Shown here: piece by piece, positions 6,612-13,620 of the stretch
Layout of the letters: the number at the start of each line of letters is the position of its first letter
Position numbering within the stretch: position 1 is the first letter of the stretch
Origin: Clostridiales bacterium
GTDB taxonomy: Bacteria > Bacillota > Clostridia > WRLR01
Length of the DNA: 16,388 nucleotides
Assembly (NCBI GenBank): GCA_031287655.1
Contig: JAITSR010000364.1
Location: forward strand, 1 to 16,388
Reading direction: 5' to 3'
The notes under the pieces: model-generated
Database searches by the model: none
Told to the model about the DNA's origin: nothing
What the model saw: only the letters and a program-made list of their open reading frames with translations
Made by a program: the position numbers and the translations under genes

Positions 6612-9035
6612 CTAACTTACAAATTCCGCGCTGTTTTTTGCGGCGTAATAGTTCATCAGGCAGCCGGTCAGGATGATCTGCCGTTCGTCCTCCGTGAGCG
6701 GCGCCATGTGAAGTGTGATCGCGCGGCTGCGCCCGGAAGGGTCCCCACCGCCGCCATTGCCGCCGCCGACGAATACGGCGGGAAACTCCGTCTCGCCCGA
6801 GGCGAGACGCTCGCGCACGCGCGGCACATAGACCCAGTCGCCCGGCTCGGCCTCGAACGCCTTGTCCGCGTCCAGCGTAAACGGCAGCATCCCCCAGTTA
6901 ATCAGGTTGGAGCGGTAGCGTTTTGTCGCGTATTCATAGCAGAGGTTCGCGCCGCCGCCGAGTACGCGCTGGCACGAGGCCGCCTGCTCGCGCGCGGAGC
7001 CGTCGCCGGGTTTATTTGCGAACACGGCCGATGCGATCTGCGTCGACGCGAGCAGCGCGCGCGCCGCGTCCGCCGTATCCGCCGCGCCGCCCTTTGAATC
7101 CGACGCGCCCGCACTCAGTTTTAAGGCGGTCGCAAGCGCGCGGAGCGCGTCCTCCGGGGCATCGCCTTGAGCGCGCGCCTCCTCAAGCTCCCGCACCGCC
7201 CGCGCGCGCGGCACATACTGCGGGTCCCTGCGCGAGAGCGTAAAACCCGCGAGTTTGATCGGGTTTGAGCGGTAACTCGAGGTCTCGCCGGAGGGGATCA
7301 GCTCGTCCGTCGTCGTGACGGGGTCGCGAATCACACTCGCGAGCCGGAGCAGGAGAGCTTCCCCGAGCGGGTCGATCTTGGGCCAGTCCGCGATGTTCGG
7401 CCCAAAGCGGAGCTCGGTATCGGGCTCCGGCCTGCCAAAGCCGTTGTAAACGCGTTTTTCGTAAATCCCTTTGGGGAACGGGGGGATCGGCCCGTCGTCC
7501 GGGAGGTCGTATTCGATCTCCGTCGCCGCCGTGAGCAGACCGCCGGCCCGCGCGGTCGCCGCAATCGAGCGCGCATCCATCAGCGCGACGGCCGCGAGCT
7601 GCCCGTCCCCCGGCCGCGCGCCCTCGCGATTCGGGAAATTGCGCGTCGTGTGGCGGATCGAGAAGCCGTTGTTCGCGGGGACGTCGCCCGCGCCAAAGCA
7701 GGGCCCGCAGAAGCACGGCTTAAAGAGCGCGCCCGCCTCGATCAGCCGTTGTTGGATGCCGGCCTCGATCAATTGCAGGTTGACCGGCATACTCGGCGGG
7801 TAAACCGAAAGCGAGAAGTACCCGTCGCCGACGGAACCGCCGTCTAAAATCGCCGCGGCCTCGCGGATATTGTCATACATTCCGCCCGCGCAGCCCGCGA
7901 TGATCCCCTGATCGGCGCGCAAACAACCGCCCGCACCCGTACCGGGACCCGCGCCCGCGTCAATTTTGTCCGTGAGCGTAAGGCGCAGCTTTCCGCCGAA
8001 CTGTTCCGCGGCGTCGCGCTCGACCGCGCGCAGAATATCGCCCGCGTTCTGATTCACCTCCCGGATCGGATACGCCCTTGAAGGGTGAAACGGCATCGCG
8101 ATCATCGGCTCGGCCTTCGCGAGGTCGACCGTGATCATCGCGCTGTAACGCGCCCCCTCCGCGGGCGCGAGCGCCCTGTACGCGCCCGCGCGCCCATGCC
8201 GCTCGTAATAGGCGCGTACGTCAGGGTCGTCCGTCCGCCAGATCGAAGAAAGGCAGGCCGTCTCGGTCGTCATCACGTCGACGCCGATCCGAAAGTCCAT
8301 CGGCAGCTTCGCCACGCCGGGACCCGCGAACTCGAGCACCTTGTTTTTTACAAAGCCGTTGTCGTATACCGCGCCGCACAGCGCGATCGCGATGTCGTGC
8401 GGGCCGACGCCGCGCGGGGGCTCGTTTTCAAGATAGACGAGCACGACCTCGGGCGCGTTGACGTCATAGGTGTTGCCAAGGAGCTGCTTGACAAGCTCCG
8501 GGCCGCCCTCGCCGATTCCCATCGCGCCGAGCGCGCCGTAGCGCGTGTGGCTGTCGGAGCCTAGGATCATGCCTCCGGCCTCGCTGAGCGCTTCGCGCGC
8601 GTACTGGTGCAGCACGGCCTGATTTGCGGGCACATAGACGCCGCCGTACTTTTTTGCCGCGGACAGGCCAAACACATGGTCGTCCTCGTTGATCGTCCCG
8701 CCGACCGCGCACAGGCTGTTGTGGCAGTTCGTGAGCGCGTATGGCACGGGGAAGCGTTTCATGCCGCTCGCGCGCGCCGTCTGAATGATGCCGACATAGG
8801 TGATGTCGTGCGAGATCAGGCTGTCAAACTTAATTTGGTACGCGCCGGATTGCCCTGCCCCGGCATCGCCCGCCGCCCGGTTGTGCGCGTCTAAAATCGC
8901 GTACGCGATCGTCCCCTCTCCGCATTTGCGCGCAGCCGACTTGCCCGCCGCGCCGACGTCCGCGTCGGCGACCGGCTGGCCGCCCATAAGCGTCACCGCG
9001 CCGGAATACAGCGTAATCATTTGATGACTCTCCAT
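6612..9035 (-). CDS. Aconitase-superfamily hydratase (YbhJ-type), probable aconitate hydratase
   Basis: Predicted 4Fe-4S dehydratase. The 807-residue protein matches my recollection of the E. coli putative hydratase YbhJ along its whole length: KFDSLISHDITYVGIIQTAR, NCHNSLCAVGGTINEDDH, GSDSHTRYGALG, VDVMTTETACLSS, RHTTRNFPNREG and DELIPSGETSSYRSNPI. Cys382 (IIAGCAGG) and Cys443/Cys446 (CGPC) are the expected cluster ligands. The C-terminal swivel domain shows KPGDGSAREQAASC and KRYRSNLINWGMLPF. YbhJ is about 750 residues; the extra length is mostly small Gly/Ala-rich inserts near residues 27-65, 359-370, 643-665 and 757-771. Start ATG 9035 is set by GGAGG nine bases upstream; Met6 would match the YbhJ N-terminus but is too far from it. 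Placed directly before icd, it most likely serves as the aconitase here, although the YbhJ reaction is not, to my knowledge, firmly established. Confidence 0.9.
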   Translation of the reverse strand: MESHQMITLYSGAVTLMGGQPVADADVGAAGKSAARKCGEGTIAYAILDAHNRAAGDAGAGQSGAYQIKFDSLISHDITYVGIIQTARASGMKRFPVPYALTNCHNSLCAVGGTINEDDHVFGLSAAKKYGGVYVPANQAVLHQYAREALSEAGGMILGSDSHTRYGALGAMGIGEGGPELVKQLLGNTYDVNAPEVVLVYLENEPPRGVGPHDIAIALCGAVYDNGFVKNKVLEFAGPGVAKLPMDFRIGVDVMTTETACLSSIWRTDDPDVRAYYERHGRAGAYRALAPAEGARYSAMITVDLAKAEPMIAMPFHPSRAYPIREVNQNAGDILRAVERDAAEQFGGKLRLTLTDKIDAGAGPGTGAGGCLRADQGIIAGCAGGMYDNIREAAAILDGGSVGDGYFSLSVYPPSMPVNLQLIEAGIQQRLIEAGALFKPCFCGPCFGAGDVPANNGFSIRHTTRNFPNREGARPGDGQLAAVALMDARSIAATARAGGLLTAATEIEYDLPDDGPIPPFPKGIYEKRVYNGFGRPEPDTELRFGPNIADWPKIDPLGEALLLRLASVIRDPVTTTDELIPSGETSSYRSNPIKLAGFTLSRRDPQYVPRARAVRELEEARAQGDAPEDALRALATALKLSAGASDSKGGAADTADAARALLASTQIASAVFANKPGDGSAREQAASCQRVLGGGANLCYEYATKRYRSNLINWGMLPFTLDADKAFEAEPGDWVYVPRVRERLASGETEFPAVFVGGGNGGGGDPSGRSRAITLHMAPLTEDERQIILTGCLMNYYAAKNSAEFVS

Positions 9036-9044
9036 TACCCTTTT

Positions 9045-9049
9045 CCTCC
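9045..9049 (-). promoter_or_regulatory. Ribosome binding site of the hydratase gene
   Basis: Minus-strand GGAGG nine bases before the ATG at 9035, located in the 35-bp gap after the CNNM gene stop. It supports translation from MESHQMITLY rather than from the internal MITLY. Confidence 0.8.
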
Positions 9050-9070
9050 CGGACCATTCTCGTCGTCGCT

Positions 9071-10612
9071 CTATGCCGCGCCGGATGTTTTCGCCTTCGC
9101 GCCGACCGCTTCGCGCTTTGTGTCGGCCGCTTGCGTTCCGGACGCGTCCCTGCCGTTCCCGTCGCGTTTATTTCTGTTCCCGTTCCCGTTTCTGTCGGCG
9201 TTTCCGTTTCCGCCCGTATTATTTGCGACGCGGCCGCTGTTCCCGCCCGTGTCGCCGTCTCCGTCTCCGCTCTCGTTTCCGTTCGCGTTCCCATGCTCAA
9301 GATCGGAACCGGCCCCGGTCTCGTTTTCCTCTTTCAACGTCACGCGCAGGGACTCAATGCGGTTATTCTTTACGCTCTCAATCACAAACTCCATGTTTTC
9401 ATGTTGCACACGGTCGCCCTCCGCCGGGAACTCGTCGAGCTTGCCGAGCACAAAGCCGCCGATCGAATCAAAGTCGTCAGTCTCGATCTCAACGCCGACG
9501 ACCTCGCAAAAATTGTCGATCCCCATCGTCCCGTCGACGATGTACTCGTTCTCTCCGACCTCCACCGCGTCCGTCTCATTGTCGTCGTACTCGTCGTTGA
9601 TGTCCCCGACGATTTCCTCAATAAAGTCCTCCGTCGTGACGATGCCAACCATGACGCCGTACTCGTCCAGCACGACGGACATCGGCACGCGATCCTTTCG
9701 CATTTCGTTAAACACCTTTGCCGCGTTGTGAAATTCGTAGACAAAATGCGGCTGCCGCAAAAAGTCCGACACATGGAACTCCTGCGCTTTTTTATCCGTA
9801 AACGCGATGTCCTTGATATTCAGAATCCCGACGATCTCGTCTGTGCCGGGCCGCGTCACAGGCATCCGGGAGTATGTGTTTTCCTTAAAAATCTCGCTGA
9901 CCGCCTTGTAGTCGGCTTCGAGGTCGACGGAAATCACATGGATGCGCGGCGTCATGATCTCGCGGATTTCACCGTCCCCGAACTCGAATACGTTGTGGAT
10001 CATTTCCTTTTCTTCGGCTTGGAGGACGCCTTCTTCATGGCTGACCGTCACCATCGTCTTTAGCTCCTGCTCCGTGAATGTCGGCGGCGCGCCGCCCGCT
10101 TTACCGCCTGCGAGGAATAAAAATAGGGACGTAAGTTTGTTTAAGACGAACACGAGCGGGGAGAACAGCGCCGTTACCGCGAGCAGCGGACGCGCCATCG
10201 CAAGCGCGACTTTTTCCGTGTTGCGCACCGCGATGGTTTTCGGCGTGATCTCGCCAAAGATCAGGATCAGGAGCGTCGCCGCTCCGGTTGAGAGCCCGAC
10301 CGCAAGGCCCATCGCGCCGCCGCCCACATATTCGATCGCAAGCGATGTTGCAATCGCCGACGCCATGATATTCACAAGGTTGTTGCCTACGAGGATTGCG
10401 CTCAGCATTTTATCCGGGCTTTCGAGCAAGGCCGAAAGCGCCCCGGCGTTTTTTACGCCTTCGTCCACCATGCTGCGGACCCGAATCTTGCCGATCGACA
10501 TAAGAGAGGTTTCTGACGCGGAGAAAAGAGCCGACACCACGAGACAGATCCCGAGGATGATCAGCCGACTGATACTGCCAGTACTGCCATCTGTATCCAA
10601 AGTTTTTACCAC
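9071..10612 (-). CDS. CNNM/CorC-HlyC family membrane protein (DUF21, CBS pair, transporter-associated domain)
   Basis: Inner-membrane protein of the family often annotated as hemolysin or magnesium/cobalt efflux protein. Domain order: DUF21-type membrane domain with segments near residues 15-37, 67-92, 97-119 and 135-168, including SASETSLMS, LVGNNLVNIMASAIAT and the GEITPKTIAVR signature (120-130); a CBS pair at about 218-338 (EIMTPRIHVISVD; VVLDEYGVMVGIVTTEDF); and the C-terminal CorC_HlyC domain at about 350-427 (YIVDGTMGIDNF, SIGGFVLGKL). An 85-residue tail (429-513) rich in Gly, Asn and Asp follows, encoded partly by 6-bp repeats and absent from ordinary relatives. Start is uncertain: GTG 10612 has GGAG only one base upstream, whereas TTG at 10600 (codon 5) has it at a workable distance. 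First gene of an operon with the hydratase and icd; cation export is the likely role. Confidence 0.93.
   Translation of the reverse strand: MVKTLDTDGSTGSISRLIILGICLVVSALFSASETSLMSIGKIRVRSMVDEGVKNAGALSALLESPDKMLSAILVGNNLVNIMASAIATSLAIEYVGGGAMGLAVGLSTGAATLLILIFGEITPKTIAVRNTEKVALAMARPLLAVTALFSPLVFVLNKLTSLFLFLAGGKAGGAPPTFTEQELKTMVTVSHEEGVLQAEEKEMIHNVFEFGDGEIREIMTPRIHVISVDLEADYKAVSEIFKENTYSRMPVTRPGTDEIVGILNIKDIAFTDKKAQEFHVSDFLRQPHFVYEFHNAAKVFNEMRKDRVPMSVVLDEYGVMVGIVTTEDFIEEIVGDINDEYDDNETDAVEVGENEYIVDGTMGIDNFCEVVGVEIETDDFDSIGGFVLGKLDEFPAEGDRVQHENMEFVIESVKNNRIESLRVTLKEENETGAGSDLEHGNANGNESGDGDGDTGGNSGRVANNTGGNGNADRNGNGNRNKRDGNGRDASGTQAADTKREAVGAKAKTSGAA
9176..9292 (-). repeat. Hexanucleotide repeats encoding the Gly/Asn/Asp tail of the CNNM protein
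   Basis: Two blocks of 6-bp tandem units, read on the plus strand. At 9176-9211: GTTCCC, GTTCCC, GTTTCT, GTCGGC, GTTTCC, GTTTCC. At 9251-9292: GTCGCC, GTCTCC, GTCTCC, GCTCTC, GTTTCC, GTTCGC, GTTCCC. On the coding strand they give dipeptides such as GN, GD and AN. The less regular stretch between the blocks encodes a similar composition. Confidence 0.8.
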
Positions 10613-10655
10613 ACTCCATTCAATTGCCGGTGATTAGTTTATCGTATTCGGATAA

Positions 10656-10684
10656 AGTATACCAAATCGGGCAGGTGTTTTCAA
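10656..10684 (-). promoter_or_regulatory. Sigma-A-type promoter of the CNNM-hydratase-icd operon
   Basis: Minus-strand TTGAAA (10679-10684), 17-base spacer, TATACT (10656-10661) preceded by TGG, which makes an extended -10. Transcription would start near 10649, giving a leader of about 37 bases before the GTG start. Both hexamers are one or two bases from consensus. Confidence 0.8.
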
Positions 10685-10691
10685 GCCCGAT
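10666..10691. promoter_or_regulatory. Perfect 7-bp dyad over the -35/spacer: candidate operator
   Basis: ATCGGGC (10666-10672), 12 bases, GCCCGAT (10685-10691). The arms flank the -35 hexamer of the minus-strand promoter, with one arm inside the spacer. Centre-to-centre arm distance is 19 bases, about two helical turns, as expected for a dimeric repressor. It is not a terminator: no T-run follows closely on either strand. Confidence 0.5.
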
Positions 10692-10727
10692 CAAATAGAA
10701 ATTTTTCCCAAAATTTGTAATATTTAC

Positions 10728-10756
10728 TTTTCATCGTAGTTATTGTGTGATAGAAT
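10728..10756 (+). promoter_or_regulatory. Promoter of the secreted coiled-coil gene
   Basis: TTTTCA (10728-10733), 17-base spacer, TAGAAT (10751-10756) preceded by TGA, giving an extended -10. The -35 matches consensus at 4 of 6 positions and the -10 at 5 of 6. Predicted start near 10763, with a leader of about 47 bases before the ATG at 10810. Confidence 0.65.
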
Positions 10757-10809
10757 GAAAGTGCAATACAAAATTTTCTAATTATGGAAAGAAAGGGGAG
10801 TGCGTAAAA

Positions 10810-11646
10810 ATGTTTAATCGGAGTGGAATCGGTCGCGGGAGCTTGAGAGGAGGCGCGCCGCCTGTGTCCGTGTTCACAGCGCTTGCGCTCGCGCTCGCGT
10901 TTCTGATCGGCGGGACAGGGGCTTACGCGGTCCCGGACGCGGTGTTGAGGGCGTCGGGGGACCTCCCCGCCGCAAAGACGGAGCAGACGGTCAAGGCCGA
11001 AAAAGAGCTCGCGCGGCTCACGGAAAAGGAAAAGGGACTAAAGAGCCAAATCAGCGCCGCGACAATCAACCGGTCGAAGCTGCTTTCGCAAAAACGGGCG
11101 GAACTAAAGGCCGCGCGCTTAAAACGCGATGAGGCGATCAAAAAGGAAATCGAAGCGATCAAGACAAGGAAGGAGCGGCAGGAGGCGCTGATCCGCGACC
11201 TGAAAAAGCAGCTCGCGGAACTCAAAAAGATCACAAAAAGCAAGGTCGCCGCGGTGGCCGCCGAGGCGGCGATCGCGATCGCGCAGTCGAAGCTCGACGG
11301 GATCAAAACGGAGTTAAAACAGGCGAACGACCGGCTTTCCAAGAGCTATCAGGACTACAAGACGGCATACGACCGGCTGACGTACCTCGACGGAGAACTA
11401 AAAAAAATACTGGACATGGCCGACGGCGTGCAAAAAAAGATCACCGCCCAAAAAGCGGATTACAAGAACGTAAAATCCGAGTATGCCAAGGCGCTCAAAG
11501 CCAAGGACTTCCTATTGGCGCAGCGCCGTATGGACAGCCTTGTGTTCATTCAGCAGGGCGTCAACAACAACTACGAGATGATCCTCGACTACCGGATGCG
11601 CTTTAAAAGCGACTATCAGGTGCAAATCGTCAACTACAAAGTGTAG
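10810..11646 (+). CDS. Secreted coiled-coil protein of unknown function
   Basis: I do not recognise a specific family. The 278-residue protein has an N-terminal signal sequence: basic start (FNRSGIGRGSLR), hydrophobic core at about residues 18-38, and a likely signal peptidase site after AYA (residue 40). From about 52 to 240 it is a Lys/Glu/Ala-rich helix with heptad character (KELARLTEKEKGLKSQI, EEAIKK-like stretches, LKKQLAELKK), ending with RRMDSLVFIQQGVNNNYEMI and a short aromatic tail. There is no lipobox, catalytic domain or C-terminal anchor. It resembles the coiled-coil N-terminal part of cell-wall hydrolases and their activators (CwlO/PcsB style) without the enzyme domain, so a structural or regulatory role outside the membrane is possible; this is inference. 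RBS AGGGGAG lies nine bases before ATG 10810. Single-gene unit between divergent and convergent neighbours. Confidence 0.85.
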   Translation: MFNRSGIGRGSLRGGAPPVSVFTALALALAFLIGGTGAYAVPDAVLRASGDLPAAKTEQTVKAEKELARLTEKEKGLKSQISAATINRSKLLSQKRAELKAARLKRDEAIKKEIEAIKTRKERQEALIRDLKKQLAELKKITKSKVAAVAAEAAIAIAQSKLDGIKTELKQANDRLSKSYQDYKTAYDRLTYLDGELKKILDMADGVQKKITAQKADYKNVKSEYAKALKAKDFLLAQRRMDSLVFIQQGVNNNYEMILDYRMRFKSDYQVQIVNYKV

Positions 11647-11649
11647 AAA

Positions 11650-11699
11650 ACGGAACGGGACCGCGCCCGCGCCGGATGGCGCGGGCGTTCCCGTTCCGT
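11650..11699 (-). terminator. Strong intrinsic terminator of the ABC transporter operon (possibly bidirectional)
   Basis: Outer 11-bp stem ACGGAACGGGA (11650-11660) with TCCCGTTCCGT (11689-11699), and inner perfect 10-bp stem CGCCCGCGCC (11664-11673) with GGCGCGGGCG (11678-11687) closed by GGAT. A 3/1-base internal loop separates the stems. On the minus strand the hairpin is followed at once by TTTTCT, so it terminates transcription from the solute-binding protein gene. It begins three bases after the stop of the convergent coiled-coil gene, but no T-run follows on the plus strand. Confidence 0.8.
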
Positions 11700-11759
11700 G
11701 TGCCGCCGCTCGCTATGGCGGCGCGCAGTGCCGTGTTCGTGCCGCCGCTCGTTATGGCG
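11700..11759. repeat. Pair of 21-bp direct repeats with hairpin potential
   Basis: Two 21-bp copies at 11700-11720 and 11739-11759, starts 39 bases apart, sharing GTGCCGCCGCTCG and TATGGCG and differing at one base (C or T before TATGG). In the first copy GCCGCC (11702-11707) can pair with GGCGGC (11717-11722). The second copy covers the last codon and stop of the solute-binding protein gene. Confidence 0.7.
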
Positions 11760-13551
11760 CGGGGACGAACTTTGCGGCGTCACCCATCTTCTCCGCTTCC
11801 GCGTTGACTTCATCCTCAAGCGCCTGCAGGTTGTACTCGTCATACAGCGACTTCACATATTTATCCCAGAGTTCCTCAAATTCGCCGCTCGGGGCCGTGA
11901 TGATCTCAATCAGGGAGTTCTTGCAGTAGTCGTCGATTGTCGTGGCCAGCTTGACCGGCGTGGCCAGATAAAACGTCCATTGGCGGTCATAGGTGTGTGA
12001 GATGTAGGTGTTCATCACATCATTCATCTTCAGCGCCCAGTCCGTCATATACGGGTTCTTTACCACATTTGTGATGTCACGGCTCCACGCGGGCAAGGTG
12101 CGCAGGCGCGTCAAAAAGTAGGTCTGTTCGTTATAGAACGTCAGGCCCTCGGCGTTTGGAGCGCGCAGCGACGTGACCACGCCGTCCTCGCTCAGTGTGT
12201 AATCCACGCCTTCCTCACCGTAGCTGCTGAACAGGTAGCCTTCCTCCGTCACCATCCAGTCCATGATCGACATCATGCGCAGCACAGTCTCATCGGAAGC
12301 GTCCGCGTTAAAATAGGTACACATCCAATAGGGCTTAGGCCGCATCGCCTTCTGGCCGTTGATCTCCGGACAGGGGATCGCGGACACATAGTCCTCGATC
12401 GGCAGATCGGGGTTGATCTTCTCCCATGTGTTCCGCCGGTAACCGACCGCGTCGTTTTGGTTGCCGTTGTTCAGCATAATGCCCGCCTTGCCGGTCGAAA
12501 ACTTTTCGAGCCGCTGATCCTGCGTGTTCGCAACATATTCAGGGTCCAAAACGCCCGCACGCATCAGGTCGTAAATCCACTTCGTCGCATTTTTCGCTTC
12601 TTCGGATTTATACCCGAACACCCATTGGTTCTCGTTGTAGTTCCAGTCGCGATAACCGAACATCGGGTAGATCACGTTAAACTCGAACTCCCTGTGCAAT
12701 GTCAGGCCAAATGTGTCGGCCTTGCCGTTGTCGTCGGGGTCGTCCTTCGCCATCGCGGTAATCAACGCGGTCAGATCGTCCAGATTTTTAACGTCCGCCG
12801 GTTCCACGGGGAGCTTCCCCTTTTCTCTCAAATTGTTCGCGTAGTCAATCCGATAGTAATACTCGACGTAGTACGCGGAAAGCCGCCCGTGCGGGTCCAT
12901 GCGGGGAAGAAAATACCATTTTCCGTCCGTGTAGCGCTCGCCGGGGCGGTCGATTAAGTCGATGTTCTTTTTGATCTCCGGGAAAAGTGCGATAAACTCG
13001 TCCGGAATGTCACGCACAAGGCCGTCCTCAATATACTTTGAAATTTCGCTCGCGCGATCCCAGCCCTCGCCCACAAAGACGTCCGGCAGGTCGTTTGCGG
13101 CCGCGTATTGACGGATCGTGTCCATCCAGCCGCTGTTCGGGACGGGGTAGATTTCAAAATCGACGTTGAACTTGTCGCTGACATACTTGTAGCTCTCGTC
13201 CGTCTCTTTGTCAAACGCCTCAAGGTTCCGATTCGCAACCGAGATCGTCAGGCGCTCGTCGGTGCTCAGCAAATCCTGTGCGGCGCCGCCGGTTTGTTCA
13301 GCCCCTGTCTCCGCCGCCGCAGCTTCCGCCGCGGTTGTCTGCACCGTTCCGTCACCCGCCGTCGTCGTGGCTGCCGTGGTCGCGGCTTGCTGCGTGCCGC
13401 CCCCGCAGGCCGCAACGGACGCGCACAGGGCGATCACAAGGGCGGCAGCCGCCCATTTCCGCCACGCTCCCGCCTTCTCTTTTTGCCGCTCATTTTGCCG
13501 CACACATTCCTTTTGCGCCCCGCCCCATCGTCTTCTTTCGCTTTGCATCAT
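11752..13551 (-). CDS. Sugar ABC transporter solute-binding lipoprotein (LplA/YtcQ-like)
   Basis: Captures the transported oligosaccharide outside the membrane and delivers it to the two permeases. The 599-residue protein has a long basic N-terminus, a hydrophobic core (AAAALVIALCASV) and a lipobox ending at Cys49 (SVAAC), so it should be lipid-anchored. An Ala/Thr-rich linker (about 50-92) leads to the binding domain, which starts LTISVANRNLEAF and contains NDLPDVFVGEGW, WIYDLMRAGVLDPEY, GKAGIMLNNGN and WMVTEEGYLFSSYGEEGVDY, typical of the large CUT1-type binding proteins linked to LplB/LplC permeases. Start: GGGAGG eight bases before ATG 13551; the next codon is also ATG. Last gene of the operon, 69 bases after the YtcP-like gene, followed by a strong terminator. 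Ligand cannot be read from sequence. No ATPase gene is present; such systems usually share one encoded elsewhere. Confidence 0.93.
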   Translation of the reverse strand: MMQSERRRWGGAQKECVRQNERQKEKAGAWRKWAAAALVIALCASVAACGGGTQQAATTAATTTAGDGTVQTTAAEAAAAETGAEQTGGAAQDLLSTDERLTISVANRNLEAFDKETDESYKYVSDKFNVDFEIYPVPNSGWMDTIRQYAAANDLPDVFVGEGWDRASEISKYIEDGLVRDIPDEFIALFPEIKKNIDLIDRPGERYTDGKWYFLPRMDPHGRLSAYYVEYYYRIDYANNLREKGKLPVEPADVKNLDDLTALITAMAKDDPDDNGKADTFGLTLHREFEFNVIYPMFGYRDWNYNENQWVFGYKSEEAKNATKWIYDLMRAGVLDPEYVANTQDQRLEKFSTGKAGIMLNNGNQNDAVGYRRNTWEKINPDLPIEDYVSAIPCPEINGQKAMRPKPYWMCTYFNADASDETVLRMMSIMDWMVTEEGYLFSSYGEEGVDYTLSEDGVVTSLRAPNAEGLTFYNEQTYFLTRLRTLPAWSRDITNVVKNPYMTDWALKMNDVMNTYISHTYDRQWTFYLATPVKLATTIDDYCKNSLIEIITAPSGEFEELWDKYVKSLYDEYNLQALEDEVNAEAEKMGDAAKFVPAP

Positions 13552-13620
13552 TGATCTTTCCTCCCTTTTTTTTAGTTTTGTGTTAAAAGTCCCGGCGTGT
13601 TTTTAGCCGTGGCTTGTTAT

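Noticed and set aside
9131..10063. Long plus-strand open frame (310 codons) opposite the CNNM gene
   Set aside because: Antisense shadow caused by high GC and codon bias. The minus strand has a full-length family match, and the antisense product is Val/Arg/His-rich without recognisable motifs or a ribosome binding site.
11634..11843. Minus-strand 69-codon frame rich in Arg/His/Glu over the terminator region
   Set aside because: It reads through the terminator hairpin and the 21-bp repeats and overlaps the binding-protein gene in another frame; an artefact of the repeats.
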